The notes: generated by a model from the sequence alone, not told the origin. Counted from the first letter of the stretch, positions 8,738 to 18,124 are shown. The stretch is DNA of 64,000 nucleotides from Streptococcus sp. oral taxon 056 str. F0418 (GCF_000220065.1 NZ_AFQU01000001.1:1694001-1758000); one strand, 5' to 3'. Made by a program: numbers and translations.

Positions 8738-9685
8738 ATGGCAAATCGTAAAATCGTGGTAGCGTTGGGAGGGAATGCGATTCTCTCTTCAGATCCATCA
8801 GCAAAAGCACAGCAGGAAGCCTTGGTGGAGACTGCGAAGCATCTTGTAAAATTGATTAAAAATGGTGATGATCTCATCATTACACATGGGAATGGCCCTC
8901 AAGTAGGAAATCTGCTCTTGCAACATCTAGCAGCTGACTCTGAAAAGAACCCTGCATTTCCACTCGACTCTCTCGTAGCTATGACAGAAGGAAGCATTGG
9001 CTTCTGGTTGCAAAATGCTTTGCAAAATGCCCTATTGGATGAAGGGATTGATAAAAACGTAGCATCAGTTGTGACACAAGTAGTCGTAGATAAGAATGAT
9101 CCAGCTTTTGTTAACCTTAGTAAACCAATCGGTCCTTTCTATTCAGAAGAAGAAGCAAAAGTCGAAGCTGAAAAGAGCGGAGCAACTTTCAAAGAAGATG
9201 CAGGTCGTGGTTGGCGTAAAGTCGTTGCTTCACCAAAACCTGTTGACATTAAAGAAATTGACACCATTCGCACTCTCTTAAATGATGGCCAGGTAGTTGT
9301 AGCTGCTGGTGGTGGCGGTATTCCTGTTGTTAAGGAAGACAATGGTCACCTTTCAGGAGTTGAAGCTGTTATCGATAAAGACTTTGCTTCACAACGTTTG
9401 GCAGAGTTGGTTGAAGCTGATCTCTTCATCGTTTTGACAGGAGTAGACTATGTCTTTGTAAACTACAATAAACCTGATCAGGAAAAATTAGAACATGTGA
9501 ATGTTGCTCAGTTGGAAGAGTATATCAAACAAGATCAATTTGCTCCAGGAAGTATGCTTCCAAAAGTTGAAGCAGCTATTGCTTTTGTTAACGGACGCCC
9601 AGAAGGAAAAGCAGTCATTACTTCATTAGAAAATCTTGGAGCATTGATTGAATCTGAAAGTGGAACAATTATCGAAAAAGATTAA
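8738..9685 (+). CDS. arcC: Carbamate kinase
   Basis: 315 residues from the ATG at 8738, preceded by AAAGGAGGA at ideal spacing; an in-frame ATG at 8720 lies upstream of that ribosome site and is rejected. It transfers phosphate from carbamoyl phosphate to ADP, the energy-yielding step. Visible family features are [10 protein letters not shown] at the start, [12 protein letters not shown] (around 48-59), [10 protein letters not shown] and the C-terminal [13 protein letters not shown]. Length is that of characterised carbamate kinases. It stands between arcB (terminator between) and arcD (cre between). Confidence 0.95.
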   Translation: MANRKIVVALGGNAILSSDPSAKAQQEALVETAKHLVKLIKNGDDLIITHGNGPQVGNLLLQHLAADSEKNPAFPLDSLVAMTEGSIGFWLQNALQNALLDEGIDKNVASVVTQVVVDKNDPAFVNLSKPIGPFYSEEEAKVEAEKSGATFKEDAGRGWRKVVASPKPVDIKEIDTIRTLLNDGQVVVAAGGGGIPVVKEDNGHLSGVEAVIDKDFASQRLAELVEADLFIVLTGVDYVFVNYNKPDQEKLEHVNVAQLEEYIKQDQFAPGSMLPKVEAAIAFVNGRPEGKAVITSLENLGALIESESGTIIEKD

Positions 9686-9762
9686 GTTTGTTCTAAAAAT
9701 TATAAAATTAACCTTTAAAACAATAGTTTTTTAGCGGTTAATATGATAAAATAGTTATAAAT

Positions 9763-9776
9763 AGAAAACGCTTTCT
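9763..9776 (+). promoter_or_regulatory. cre-like site upstream of arcD
   Basis: AGAAAACGCTTTCT is a near-palindrome matching the catabolite-responsive consensus with two changes at the outer bases. The gap between arcC and arcD is about 155 bases and very AT-rich, with possible but poor promoter boxes (around 9741-9760). It suggests a further CcpA input to the arcDT part. Confidence 0.55.
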
Positions 9777-9845
9777 TGAATTAATTTTTAAGAACGCAAC
9801 TTGGTTTTTTGCACTTTGTTAGATTTTAGGAGGAGAAAACAATGA

Positions 9846-11354
9846 GTGAAAAACAAAAAAGGGTTTAAGATGCCATCATCTTACACCGTATTGATCATTA
9901 TCATTGCCCTTATGGCGGCTTTGACTTGGATTATCCCAGCTGGTCAGTATGATACAGACAAAGCTGGAAACCTAATTGCTGGCACTTATAAAACAGTGGC
10001 GTCAAACCCTCAAGGTATATGGGATGTCTTGATGGCACCAATTCGGGCTATGTTGGGTCATGAACCGACTAAAGCGGCAATTGATGTATCTTTCTTCATC
10101 TTGATGGTTGGTGGTTTCCTCGGCGTTGTGAATGAAACTGGAACGCTGGATGTAGGGATTGCTTCTATCGTGAAGAAGTACAAAGGCCGTGAAAAAATGT
10201 TGATTGTTGTCCTCATGCCTTTGTTTGCCCTTGGTGGTACAACGTATGGTATGGGTGAAGAAACAATGGCCTTCTACCCATTACTAGTTCCTGTTATGAT
10301 GGCTGTTGGATTTGATAGTATTACAGCGGTAGCTATTATCTTGCTTGGATCTCAAATTGGATGTTTGGCTTCTACACTGAACCCATTTGCAACAGTTATT
10401 GCGTCAGATACAGCAGGAGTACCAACAGCAGAAGGTTTGGCACTTCGTCTCATTTTCTGGTTTGTCATGGTTGCGATGAGTACTTACTTTGTCTACCGCT
10501 ATGCAGACAAAATCCAAAAAGACCCAACCAAGTCTTTGGTGTACAACCAACGTGAAGAAGACCTCAAACACTTCAACGTATCTAATAATGAAGATGCGCC
10601 ATCTGTTTTGAGTAAGAAACAAAAACATGTTTTGTATCTCTTTATTGCAACATTTGTCATCATGGTTGCCAGCTTTATTCCATGGACAGATCTTCATATC
10701 ACTCTTTTTGAAAACTTAAATGCTTGGTTGACAGGACTTCCTGTAATTGGTAAAATCATAGGTTCTTCTGCAGCAGCTCTAGGTACTTGGTACTTCCCAG
10801 AAGGTGCAATGCTCTTTGCAGTAATGGGCATTATCATAGGTGTAGTTTACGGACTGAAAGAAGATAAGATTATTTCTGCCTTTATGAATGGTGCTGCTGA
10901 CTTGCTGAGTGTAGCTCTTATCTGTGCAGTTGCGCGTGGTATTCAAGTTATCATGAACGACGGTATGATCACAGCAACTATTCTTCATTGGGGTGAAGAA
11001 GGCTTGAAAGGTCTATCATCTCAACTATTCATTATCTTGACTTACATTTTCTACTTGCCTATGTCATTCTTGATTCCATCTTCATCTGGTCTTGCCAGCG
11101 CAACAATGGGTATCATGGCACCTCTAGGAGAATTTGTAAATGTGAAAGGAAGTTTGATTGTTACTGCTTACCAATCTGCTTCTGGTGTTCTAAATCTTGT
11201 GGCACCAACTTCTGGTATCGTAATGGGAGCTCTTGCTCTTGGACGTATCAGCCTTGGAACTTGGTGGAAATTCATCGGTAAATTGATTGTAGCAATTATC
11301 GTTGTCAGCATCTTACTCCTTCTCTTGGGAACATTTATCCCAGCAATAGGATAA
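9846..11354 (+). CDS. arcD: Arginine/ornithine antiporter ArcD (YfcC-type carrier)
   Basis: About 500 residues with some 12-13 hydrophobic segments and a large loop around 225-260. It exchanges external arginine for internal ornithine at no energy cost, feeding the deiminase pathway. The sequence is of the YfcC type found in streptococcal arc operons, not of the APC-type ArcD of Pseudomonas. Start problem: AGGAGG (9829-9834) is well placed for ATG at 9842, but that frame reads only eight codons (to TAA) before stopping. The long frame opens with GTG at 9846. Removing one A from the run of six at about 9854-9859 would fuse ATG 9842 to the long frame. So either GTG is used, or there is slippage, a mutation or a base-calling error. 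Confidence 0.88.
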   Translation: MKNKKGFKMPSSYTVLIIIIALMAALTWIIPAGQYDTDKAGNLIAGTYKTVASNPQGIWDVLMAPIRAMLGHEPTKAAIDVSFFILMVGGFLGVVNETGTLDVGIASIVKKYKGREKMLIVVLMPLFALGGTTYGMGEETMAFYPLLVPVMMAVGFDSITAVAIILLGSQIGCLASTLNPFATVIASDTAGVPTAEGLALRLIFWFVMVAMSTYFVYRYADKIQKDPTKSLVYNQREEDLKHFNVSNNEDAPSVLSKKQKHVLYLFIATFVIMVASFIPWTDLHITLFENLNAWLTGLPVIGKIIGSSAAALGTWYFPEGAMLFAVMGIIIGVVYGLKEDKIISAFMNGAADLLSVALICAVARGIQVIMNDGMITATILHWGEEGLKGLSSQLFIILTYIFYLPMSFLIPSSSGLASATMGIMAPLGEFVNVKGSLIVTAYQSASGVLNLVAPTSGIVMGALALGRISLGTWWKFIGKLIVAIIVVSILLLLLGTFIPAIG

Positions 11355-11371
11355 GAATGTGAGGTGTTTCC

Positions 11372-12706
11372 ATGAAAAATTATCTAACAGAACAAATTAA
11401 AGAAGATTTTCTTGCATCATTAAAACTTCTGATTTCCTACCCATCTGTTCTCAACGAAAATGAAAATGGAACACCTTTTGGACAAGCTATTCAAGATGTC
11501 CTAGAAAAGACTTTAGAGATTTGTCAAGGTTTAGGTTTTAAGACGTACCTTGATCCTAAAGGATATTATGGATATGCAGAAATCGGCCAGGGAAAGGAAC
11601 TCCTGGCCGTTCTCTGTCATTTGGATGTTGTTCCATCAGGTGATGAAGCAGATTGGAAGACACCGCCATTTGAGGCGATCGTAAAAGACGGCTATATTTT
11701 TGGTCGCGGTGTACAAGATGATAAAGGTCCTTCTATGGCCGCATTATATGCGGTGAAAGCCCTGCTTGATAGTGGAGTGGTCTTTCAAAAAAGGGTGCGC
11801 TTTATCTTCGGTACAGATGAAGAAACGCTTTGGCGGTGCATGGGCCGATACAATGAATTAGAAGAAACAGCTACTCTTGGCTTTGCCCCTGACTCATCTT
11901 TCCCTTTGACTTATGCTGAAAAAGGCCTTTTACAGGTCAAACTACATGGACCAGGTTCTGACTTCCTTCAGTTGGAAGCAGGTGAAGCCTTTAATGTCGT
12001 TCCAGCTAAAGCAAGCTATCAAGGAGCTTTTTTAGAAAAGGTTATTGCAGGTTTACGAGCTGCTGGTTTTGACTATGAAGAAACGGCTGATGAAGTGACT
12101 GTTCTTGGAGTACCAAAGCATGCCAAGGATGCAGCGCAAGGAGTCAATGCTATTGTCCGCTTGGCTAAAGTTCTTCAATTACTGGCTCCGCATCCGGCTC
12201 TATCATTTATAGCAGACGCTGTTGGTGAGGATGCCACAGGAAGTCGCTTGTTTGGTCCAATTTTAGACGAGCCATCTGGCAGTCTTTCATTTAACATTGC
12301 TGGTTTGACAATTACACCAGAAAGATCAGAAATTCGGATTGACCTACGGATTCCAGTATTAGCAGACAAAGAGGACTTGGTAAGGATTTTGTCGAAGAAA
12401 GCAGCAGACTATCAGTTGACTTACGAAGAGTTTGACTACTTAGCGCCACTTTATGTACCAAAAGATAGCGAATTAGTTAGCACTTTGATGGGTATTTACC
12501 AAGAAAAAACAGGAGATACTAGCCCTGCTATGTCATCAGGAGGTGCGACTTTTGCTCGGACAATGCCAAATTGTGTAGCTTTTGGGGCACTATTTCCAGG
12601 TGCAGAGCAGACAGAACACCAAGCTAATGAACGTGCAAAATTAGATGATCTATACAAAGCAATGGATATTTATGCTGAGACGATTCGACGTTTGGCTGGG
12701 GAATAA
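11372..12706 (+). CDS. arcT: M20 metallopeptidase (PepV/Sapep-type dipeptidase), ArcT of the arc operon
   Basis: 444 residues. Zinc-ligand and catalytic motifs of the M20 family: LCHLDVVPSGD (His83, Asp85), RGVQDDKGP (Asp117) and the base pair FGTDEET (Glu150-Glu151). A dimerisation/lid insertion is expected at about 180-290, and the final His is near the C-terminus (TEHQANE). It probably releases amino acids, perhaps arginine, from dipeptides inside the cell, which suits its place at the end of the arc operon. It begins 17 bases after arcD (AGGTGTTTCC before ATG). The name arcT is used for the gene at this place in S. gordonii. Confidence 0.85.
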   Translation: MKNYLTEQIKEDFLASLKLLISYPSVLNENENGTPFGQAIQDVLEKTLEICQGLGFKTYLDPKGYYGYAEIGQGKELLAVLCHLDVVPSGDEADWKTPPFEAIVKDGYIFGRGVQDDKGPSMAALYAVKALLDSGVVFQKRVRFIFGTDEETLWRCMGRYNELEETATLGFAPDSSFPLTYAEKGLLQVKLHGPGSDFLQLEAGEAFNVVPAKASYQGAFLEKVIAGLRAAGFDYEETADEVTVLGVPKHAKDAAQGVNAIVRLAKVLQLLAPHPALSFIADAVGEDATGSRLFGPILDEPSGSLSFNIAGLTITPERSEIRIDLRIPVLADKEDLVRILSKKAADYQLTYEEFDYLAPLYVPKDSELVSTLMGIYQEKTGDTSPAMSSGGATFARTMPNCVAFGALFPGAEQTEHQANERAKLDDLYKAMDIYAETIRRLAGE

Positions 12707-12713
12707 AAAAAGA

Positions 12714-12738
12714 GTTTGGGAATGTACAGTTCCCAAAC
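12714..12738. terminator. Bidirectional terminator between arcT and arcR
   Basis: Perfect 9-bp stem GTTTGGGAA / TTCCCAAAC with a 7-base loop. It is preceded by a run of A (12704-12710) and followed by GCTTTTTCT, so it can stop transcription from arcT and from the convergent arcR. Confidence 0.85.
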
Positions 12739-12774
12739 GCTTTTTCTATCTATAATATAATAGGTGGATAGAGT

Positions 12775-13245
12775 CTATTTACTAAAGAAAAATGGTGGTG
12801 CAAATTCTTTAAGTTTATCGAAGCAATCAATTGCTTCTTGCTCATTCTCACAGATAATCAAGCAGACATCATCGCCACAGACGGTTGCGATGATTTGTGG
12901 CAATTCGAGAGCATCTAAAATAGCACCGAAAGATTGGGCTAAGCCAGGTAGTGTCTTCATGACAACCTGATTTTGAACTGGTCGGAGCATGATAAGGGCA
13001 TCTTCCATATAGAAGCGGAGGCGTTTTTCCCATCTAGATGGGGCAATGCTATTAATGACATAATAAGAAATATCATTTTCTGTTACCTTGACTAGATTGA
13101 GCGCCTTCATATCACGTGACAGAGTGGATTGTGTCACAATAACGCCGTTAATCTCGAGGAGCTCCTGTAATTCTTGCTGAGTATGGACTTTCTTTTCCAT
13201 AATAAGAGAACGGATCAAACGATGTCTACTTTCGATTTTGTTCAT
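12775..13245 (-). CDS. arcR: ArgR/AhrC-family arginine-responsive regulator
   Basis: 156 residues with the two usual ArgR parts. The N-terminal winged helix includes [13 protein letters not shown] (39-51, with the Ser-Arg of the DNA-reading helix). The C-terminal hexamerisation and arginine-binding domain has [16 protein letters not shown] and [11 protein letters not shown]. It faces the arc operon and lies 11 bases after queA on the same strand, so it is probably transcribed with queA. In S. gordonii the regulator here, ArcR, is needed for full arginine induction. Whether this copy activates or represses cannot be read from sequence. Confidence 0.88.
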   Translation of the reverse strand: MNKIESRHRLIRSLIMEKKVHTQQELQELLEINGVIVTQSTLSRDMKALNLVKVTENDISYYVINSIAPSRWEKRLRFYMEDALIMLRPVQNQVVMKTLPGLAQSFGAILDALELPQIIATVCGDDVCLIICENEQEAIDCFDKLKEFAPPFFFSK

Positions 13246-13256
13246 AAGGTCACCTA

Positions 13257-14285
13257 TTATTTAATAAACATGGCGTCTCCAAAGCTAAAGAAGCGGTAGC
13301 GCTCAGAAATTGCGTGTTCGTATGCTTTTAAAGTCAGTTCCCGACCGGCAAAGGCTGAAACGAGCATAACTAAGGTTGATTTTGGCAAGTGGAAGTTAGT
13401 TGAAAAAGCGTCGACAATCTGCCATTGATAGCCAGGCTTGATAAAGATATTGGTCCAGCCAGAGTCTGCCTGAATCTCTCCGTTAAATTTATTTCCAATA
13501 GTCTCCAAAGTGCGAATAGAAGTTGTTCCAACAGCAATGATACGGTGACCATTAGCCTTGACATTTCGGAGTGTAGTTGCTGCTTCTTCAGATAAAGTAT
13601 AAAATTCAGAATGCATTTCATGATCTTTTAGATTATCCACCGAAACAGGTCGAAAAGTTCCAAGGCCGACATGAAGGGTTAAATAAACGAGCTTCACCCC
13701 TTTTTCTTCGATTTTGGTAAGTAATTCTTTTGTAAAGTGCAGTCCAGCTGTGGGAGCGGCGGCAGAACCATTTTCTTTTGCATAGACAGTTTGGTAGCGT
13801 TCGCGATCTGCTAATTTTTCATGAATGTAGGGCGGCAATGGCATCTCACCTAAGCTTTCAAGGACTTCTAAGAAAATTCCCTGATAATCAAAGCGGACTA
13901 TCCGGCCTCCATGCTCTAACTCTTCTGTAATCGTTGCAGTTAAACGCCCGTCGCCAAAGACTACTTGTGCTCCGACTTTTAAACGTTTAGCTGGTTTCGC
14001 TAAGACTTCCCAGAAGTCTCCTTCAGTATTTTTTAAAAGAAGAAGCTCGACATGACCACCTGTACCTGGCTTTTCACCATATAAGCGGGCAGGTAAGACA
14101 CGGGTATTGTTCATCACAAGAGCATCGCCGGGTTCTAGCTGGTCGATGATACTATCAAAATGCTGATCAGAAAACTCTCCAGTCTCACGATTAACGACCA
14201 ATAAGCGAGAAGCATCTCGCTTTTCAAGCGGTGTCTGAGCAATTAGCTCCTCTGGTAAATGAAAATCAAAATCTGCTGTGTTCAT
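13257..14285 (-). CDS. queA: S-adenosylmethionine:tRNA ribosyltransferase-isomerase
   Basis: 342 residues, the normal length. It makes epoxyqueuosine in the anticodon of GU(N) tRNAs from preQ1-modified tRNA and SAM. Recognisable signatures are [22 protein letters not shown] at the start, [14 protein letters not shown] (around 55), [10 protein letters not shown] (around 175) and GTTSIRTLE (around 250). Ribosome site AAGGAGAT precedes its ATG; the stop of a 57-residue upstream frame lies immediately before. No other queuosine genes are visible in this window. Confidence 0.95.
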   Translation of the reverse strand: MNTADFDFHLPEELIAQTPLEKRDASRLLVVNRETGEFSDQHFDSIIDQLEPGDALVMNNTRVLPARLYGEKPGTGGHVELLLLKNTEGDFWEVLAKPAKRLKVGAQVVFGDGRLTATITEELEHGGRIVRFDYQGIFLEVLESLGEMPLPPYIHEKLADRERYQTVYAKENGSAAAPTAGLHFTKELLTKIEEKGVKLVYLTLHVGLGTFRPVSVDNLKDHEMHSEFYTLSEEAATTLRNVKANGHRIIAVGTTSIRTLETIGNKFNGEIQADSGWTNIFIKPGYQWQIVDAFSTNFHLPKSTLVMLVSAFAGRELTLKAYEHAISERYRFFSFGDAMFIK

Positions 14286-14294
14286 TATATCTCC

Positions 14295-14468
14295 TTAAAC
14301 TGTCCAAATCGTCCATAAAAAGTAGGCGCAAAATAAAATTGGAAGGCTACTTAGAAGTATTCCCATACTAAAGGCGATGATTTTTAGAATTTTTATATCT
14401 CTGAAAAACAATCCCATAACGAGAAAGAGAACACCTAGTAAGAATAAAAGTAATAAATACAATAACAT
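14295..14468 (-). CDS. Small hydrophobic protein upstream of queA (57 residues)
   Basis: A 57-codon frame, too short for most gene callers, reading MLLYLLLLFLLGVLFLVMGL, then FFRDIKILKIIAFSM, then a second hydrophobic stretch ILLSSLPILFCAYFLW. This predicts two membrane helices joined by a positive loop. It ends 9 bases before the queA start and would be in the same transcript. A TATAAT (14475-14480, minus) ends only 6 bases before its ATG, so the message may be leaderless; no ribosome site is evident. A later ATG (codon 18) is an alternative start. I recognise no family. Confidence 0.5.
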   Translation of the reverse strand: MLLYLLLLFLLGVLFLVMGLFFRDIKILKIIAFSMGILLSSLPILFCAYFLWTIWTV

Positions 14469-14534
14469 TCTTACATTATATCATGAATTGCGCTTTCTTT
14501 GACAGACAAAAAGTTAAATATGTAAATTTCTATC

Positions 14535-14563
14535 TTGACAAAAATTGGTCTATACCATATAAT
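14535..14563 (+). promoter_or_regulatory. nagB promoter with NagR-type operator
   Basis: TTGACA (14535-14540), 17 bp, TATAAT (14558-14563): a consensus promoter. The spacer holds the perfect palindrome TGGTCTATACCA (14546-14557), which agrees with the dre site bound by GntR-family NagR (TGGTCTAGACCA in Bacillus). Binding by a NagR encoded elsewhere is inferred. Confidence 0.8.
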
Positions 14564-14592
14564 AAAACTAGGAACACACAGGAGGAAAAATG

Positions 14593-15300
14593 ATGAAAAT
14601 AATTCAAGTATCTGACCAATTAGAAGGTGGAAAAGTAGCTGTAGATATTTTGAGAAGAAAGTTAGCTGAAGGAGCAAAAACACTTGGCTTAGCAACAGGA
14701 AGTAGCCCACTGACTTTCTATAAGGAACTGGTTGATAGTGATATTGATTTGTCAAATCTTGTCAGTGTCAATTTAGATGAGTATGTAGGACTTACAGAGG
14801 ATGATCCTCAATCTTACCACTACTTCATGAAAGAGAATTTATTCTCTCATAAACCTTTTAAACACAGTTTCCTGCCAAATGGAACAAGTCATAACGCGGA
14901 AGAGGAAACAGAGGCTTATAATCGCATTTTAGCGGAGAATCCAGTTGATTTTCAAATTTTAGGAATTGGCACAAATGGCCATATCGGTTTTAACGAGCCG
15001 GGGACTAGCTTTGACAGTCAGACACATTTAGTTGATCTAACGCCATCGACAATTGAGGCTAATGCACGTTTCTTTGAAACAATTGATCAAGTACCAACTC
15101 AAGCAATTTCAATGGGAATTGCCAACATTATGGCTGCGAAATCAATCCTTCTCTTTGCATATGGCAAATCCAAAGCTCAAGCTATTGCAGGAACTGTCTC
15201 AGGACCTGTTACAGAAGAGCTCCCAGCAAGCGTTCTTCAAAATCACGCTGATGTGACCATCATTGCAGATGCAGAAGCACTAAGCTTGTTGAATAACTAA
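14593..15300 (+). CDS. nagB: Glucosamine-6-phosphate deaminase
   Basis: 235 residues from ATG 14593, 7 bases after GGAGG (the ATG at 14590 is only 4 away). It turns glucosamine 6-phosphate into fructose 6-phosphate and ammonia, so N-acetylglucosamine enters glycolysis. Motifs: [16 protein letters not shown] (around 36-51), NLDEYVGL (general base Asp), [17 protein letters not shown] with the catalytic His. The length matches the short Gram-positive NagB without the allosteric extension of the E. coli enzyme. It is monocistronic, with a strong promoter and operator ahead and a terminator behind. Confidence 0.95.
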   Translation: MKIIQVSDQLEGGKVAVDILRRKLAEGAKTLGLATGSSPLTFYKELVDSDIDLSNLVSVNLDEYVGLTEDDPQSYHYFMKENLFSHKPFKHSFLPNGTSHNAEEETEAYNRILAENPVDFQILGIGTNGHIGFNEPGTSFDSQTHLVDLTPSTIEANARFFETIDQVPTQAISMGIANIMAAKSILLFAYGKSKAQAIAGTVSGPVTEELPASVLQNHADVTIIADAEALSLLNN

Positions 15301-15305
15301 GGATT

Positions 15306-15333
15306 TCCTGCCTGTTCTTCAGGCGGGATTTTT
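15306..15333 (+). terminator. Terminator after nagB
   Basis: TCCTGCCTG (15306-15314) pairs, with one G-U, with CAGGCGGGA (15320-15328) over a TTCTT loop, then TTTTTC. Confidence 0.85.
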
Positions 15334-15439
15334 CAACTTTCTCAAATCTGTTTTTCGGATATATTTTTTAAATAATTATAAAAATTGTTTCTAAAGTATG
15401 GTATAATGCTTAATGGTGATAAAAATTAGGAGGTTTTTA

Positions 15440-16819
15440 ATGAAGAAGAAATGGCTCGCATTTGTTTGTTTGTTGTCTTTGTTTTTGGGGGCTGTTTCAG
15501 CTAGTGCAGATGAATTGATGGATATCACTCGTAAATCCTATCCTGAAGCACGTGAAATCAATCGTCCAAGGTCTTCTTTGATCATGGATGGGAATACAGG
15601 TGATATCATTTGGCAGGACAATATTGATGAAGTCCGAGACCCTGCAAGTATGAGTAAGCTTATGACACTCTATCTTTTGTTTGAAGCGATGAGTCAAGGC
15701 AAGCTTTCAGAAGAAACGGTCATTAAAGCAACCCAGAATGATCAAAAGATTGCAGAGATTTATGAAATTTCAAATAATAAAATCGTTGCAGGAGTTGATT
15801 ATACAATTTCTGAATTGATTACCATGACAGTAGTTCCATCCTCAAATGCGACAACTGTCATGATTGCGAATTATTTGTCTAACAATGATCCAGATGCTTT
15901 TTTGGATCAGATGAATAGTAAAGCCAAAGAATTGGGAATGACAAATACCCATTGGTTTAACGCTAGTGGGGCAGCTGCGGCTTCTTTTAAAGGCTTCTAC
16001 ACGCCACAACGCTATGATAATAATGCAGCAAACCAAACAACTGCGCGTGATTTGGCTATCTTAGCCTATAACTTTGTAAAAAATTATCCAGGCATTCTCA
16101 ACTATACCAATAAGCCAGTTGTTACGGTCAAAAAAGGTACACCATATGAAGAAACCTTTGAAACCTATAACTATTCTATTCCAGGAGCTAAGTATGGAAT
16201 TGAAGGTGTGGATGGACTGAAAACAGGTTCTAGTCCAAAAGGGGCTTTCAACTACATTGCGACGGTGAAACGAGGAAATCAGCGTATTATCAGTGTTATT
16301 ATGGGAGTAGGAGATTGGGCTGATCAGGATGGTGAGTACTACCGCCACCCATTTGGAAATGCCTTGATTGAAAAGGCCTATGCTGATTATGACTACAAGA
16401 AATTATTGACTGCTGGTGAGCAAGAAATTAATGGTCGACGTTATAAGTTAGAAAAAGATTTTTATGGGACTGTCAAAAAAGGTACCGATCCAAAATTGGT
16501 TGTCAAAGATGGTATTTTAGAAGTGGACAATGGGCTGTTTACTCCAACAACACTCATAAGTGACGGTATGAAAGTTGAAGAAGTTGGCGGTGCTGGTTTA
16601 TTTGATACCAAACAGAATGAAAAAAAACAATCAAACTCAAGTAGCTCGAAATCAGGTTTACTACTCGATCATAAATTACTTTTGCTTGTTCCTATTGTAG
16701 TAGTTTTGATTATTATTGTGCTTGAGGTAAGACGTAGACAGAAGCGAAATCAATATGTGGATCCACATGATGTCACAGAAGATGATTTGCAAAATTATTC
16801 ACGCCGTAATAGATATTAA
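15440..16819 (+). CDS. dacA: D-alanyl-D-alanine carboxypeptidase (PBP3 type)
   Basis: 459 residues from ATG 15440, after TAGGAGG. Signal peptide MKKKWLAFVCLLSLFLGA with likely cleavage near SASA-DE (about 23). Penicillin-binding motifs are all present: SxxK as SMSK (70-73), SxN as SSN (134-136) and KTG (261-263). A C-terminal beta-domain follows, then a membrane anchor (about 412-430, VPIVVVLIIIVLEV) and basic tail RRRQKRNQ. It trims terminal D-Ala from peptidoglycan stem peptides and so controls cross-linking. The promoter has an extended -10 TGGTATAAT (15399-15407). Confidence 0.93.
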   Translation: MKKKWLAFVCLLSLFLGAVSASADELMDITRKSYPEAREINRPRSSLIMDGNTGDIIWQDNIDEVRDPASMSKLMTLYLLFEAMSQGKLSEETVIKATQNDQKIAEIYEISNNKIVAGVDYTISELITMTVVPSSNATTVMIANYLSNNDPDAFLDQMNSKAKELGMTNTHWFNASGAAAASFKGFYTPQRYDNNAANQTTARDLAILAYNFVKNYPGILNYTNKPVVTVKKGTPYEETFETYNYSIPGAKYGIEGVDGLKTGSSPKGAFNYIATVKRGNQRIISVIMGVGDWADQDGEYYRHPFGNALIEKAYADYDYKKLLTAGEQEINGRRYKLEKDFYGTVKKGTDPKLVVKDGILEVDNGLFTPTTLISDGMKVEEVGGAGLFDTKQNEKKQSNSSSSKSGLLLDHKLLLLVPIVVVLIIIVLEVRRRQKRNQYVDPHDVTEDDLQNYSRRNRY

Positions 16820-16829
16820 TTCACCCATA

Positions 16830-16862
16830 AGGCTGGAACCAGAGGTATCCAGTCCTTTTATA
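16830..16862 (+). terminator. Terminator after dacA
   Basis: GGCTGGA (16831-16837) pairs with TCCAGTC (16848-16854, one wobble) followed by CTTTTATAATTTT. Moderate strength. Confidence 0.55.
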
Positions 16863-16952
16863 ATTTTGAATAGATTGATAAAAAATGTTAATCTAATGTG
16901 ATGAGGAGACGATGATAAAAAATTTTATAATAGCTATTTTGCTTATTTTTTA

Positions 16953-18077
16953 ATGTATAATTTTTATTTTTTGTCCTATGCTTTATTTTCTAGCTTGATT
17001 TCTATTTATATGTTAGGGCTTGGTTTTTCAGCTGGACAAGTTTCGGTGGTTGTATCCGTTTCTTTTTTTGCGTCCATGTTGATTCAACCTCTCATTGGAG
17101 TGTTAAATGATCGTTTTAATATAAAAAAGGTTACATTGTTTAGCTTTGGAGCGATTATCATTTTTGCGATTTACTTCATGCAGGTAAAAGATATACTTGG
17201 TTTAACCATTAGTTATAGCTTAGTGATTATGCTGGTGAACGGTGTTAGTCCTGTCATGGATGTATTAGCAGCGCGTAGCCCTTATACATACGGAAAAATT
17301 CGCATCTGGGGAACGATTGGCTATGCTATCGGCTCTCAGCTTGCAGGTATTCTTTATCAATATGTATCGCCAATGGCGATTTTCATTGCTTTCATTCTAA
17401 CCATGTTAATCACGATTGTCGGTACGCTAGGGATTAGGATTCAGCAGGATTCTAAAAAGAATCAGTCGGATACGAAGAAAGATTCTTATATTGGCCAAAT
17501 TTTAACGAATAAGACCTATTTGTACTACTTACTCATTGTAGCTCTGTATTCAGGTGTTGGAAATGCAGGGCATACTTATATTCCTGCTATGTTACAGCAC
17601 AGTGGTTTGAGTGTTGGGATGACTTCGACAGTTGTATCTATTTCAGTCATTTGTGAATCTCCTTTGATTTTCTATTCCTATCTGTTTATGGATAAAATTT
17701 CAGTCAAAAAGCTATTATTGCTACCCTTGGTGATTATGCTTGCGCAGTATATTATTTATGGTTTGAATTTGGGATTAGCGACAAAAATACTCCTCACATT
17801 AATTGCAAAGCATGCGACAGGAATGCTCCTCATCATGGTTACGTTAAAAATTGTAGCTACAATTGTAGATGGGAAATACTTAGTAACGGCTATTGCCTTG
17901 GTTCAGACAGTACGAAGTGTAGGATCTATCTTTATTCAGCATCTTGCAGGAGCTATTATTGATACTTCAGGATATGATATGATGAACTTCTTTTTAGCGG
18001 GTTTAATGGTCTTGGTAATAACTTTAGCTTGGTTTTTAAAGGTGCCTGAAAAGGAAGATCAGAAGTTGTTCTCATAA
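16953..18077 (+). CDS. Major facilitator superfamily transporter, start disrupted
   Basis: 374 residues from the ATG at 16953, with about 11 hydrophobic segments; YGKIRIWGTIGYAIGSQLAG is the kind of segment seen in LacY/NupG-like MFS_1 carriers. Substrate unknown. The real start is probably ATG 16912, which has GAGGAG just upstream and reads MIKNFIIAILLIF then TAA. One more T in the run of six (about 16946-16951) would join this to the downstream frame as an uninterrupted first helix. ATG 16953 itself has no ribosome site and would begin inside helix 1. So the gene may be off through a frameshift, phase-variable, or misread by one base. Confidence 0.75.
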   Translation: MYNFYFLSYALFSSLISIYMLGLGFSAGQVSVVVSVSFFASMLIQPLIGVLNDRFNIKKVTLFSFGAIIIFAIYFMQVKDILGLTISYSLVIMLVNGVSPVMDVLAARSPYTYGKIRIWGTIGYAIGSQLAGILYQYVSPMAIFIAFILTMLITIVGTLGIRIQQDSKKNQSDTKKDSYIGQILTNKTYLYYLLIVALYSGVGNAGHTYIPAMLQHSGLSVGMTSTVVSISVICESPLIFYSYLFMDKISVKKLLLLPLVIMLAQYIIYGLNLGLATKILLTLIAKHATGMLLIMVTLKIVATIVDGKYLVTAIALVQTVRSVGSIFIQHLAGAIIDTSGYDMMNFFLAGLMVLVITLAWFLKVPEKEDQKLFS

Positions 18078-18115
18078 AAAAGGAGCTAGGATTTACCCTA
18101 GTCTCCTTTTTCTAT
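18077..18115. terminator. Bidirectional terminator between the MFS gene and the convergent orphan gene
   Basis: AAAAAAGGAG-TAGG pairs with CCTA-CTCCTTTTT (stem interrupted by an internal loop), with A-run and T-run on the two sides. It lies between convergent genes. Confidence 0.8.
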
Positions 18116-18124
18116 TCTTAAGAT

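Noticed and set aside
9842..9868. Programmed -1 frameshift at the A-run of arcD
   Set aside because: The needed shift from ATG 9842 is +1 (or -2), so a classic A-AAA-AAG slip to -1 would not give the antiporter frame.
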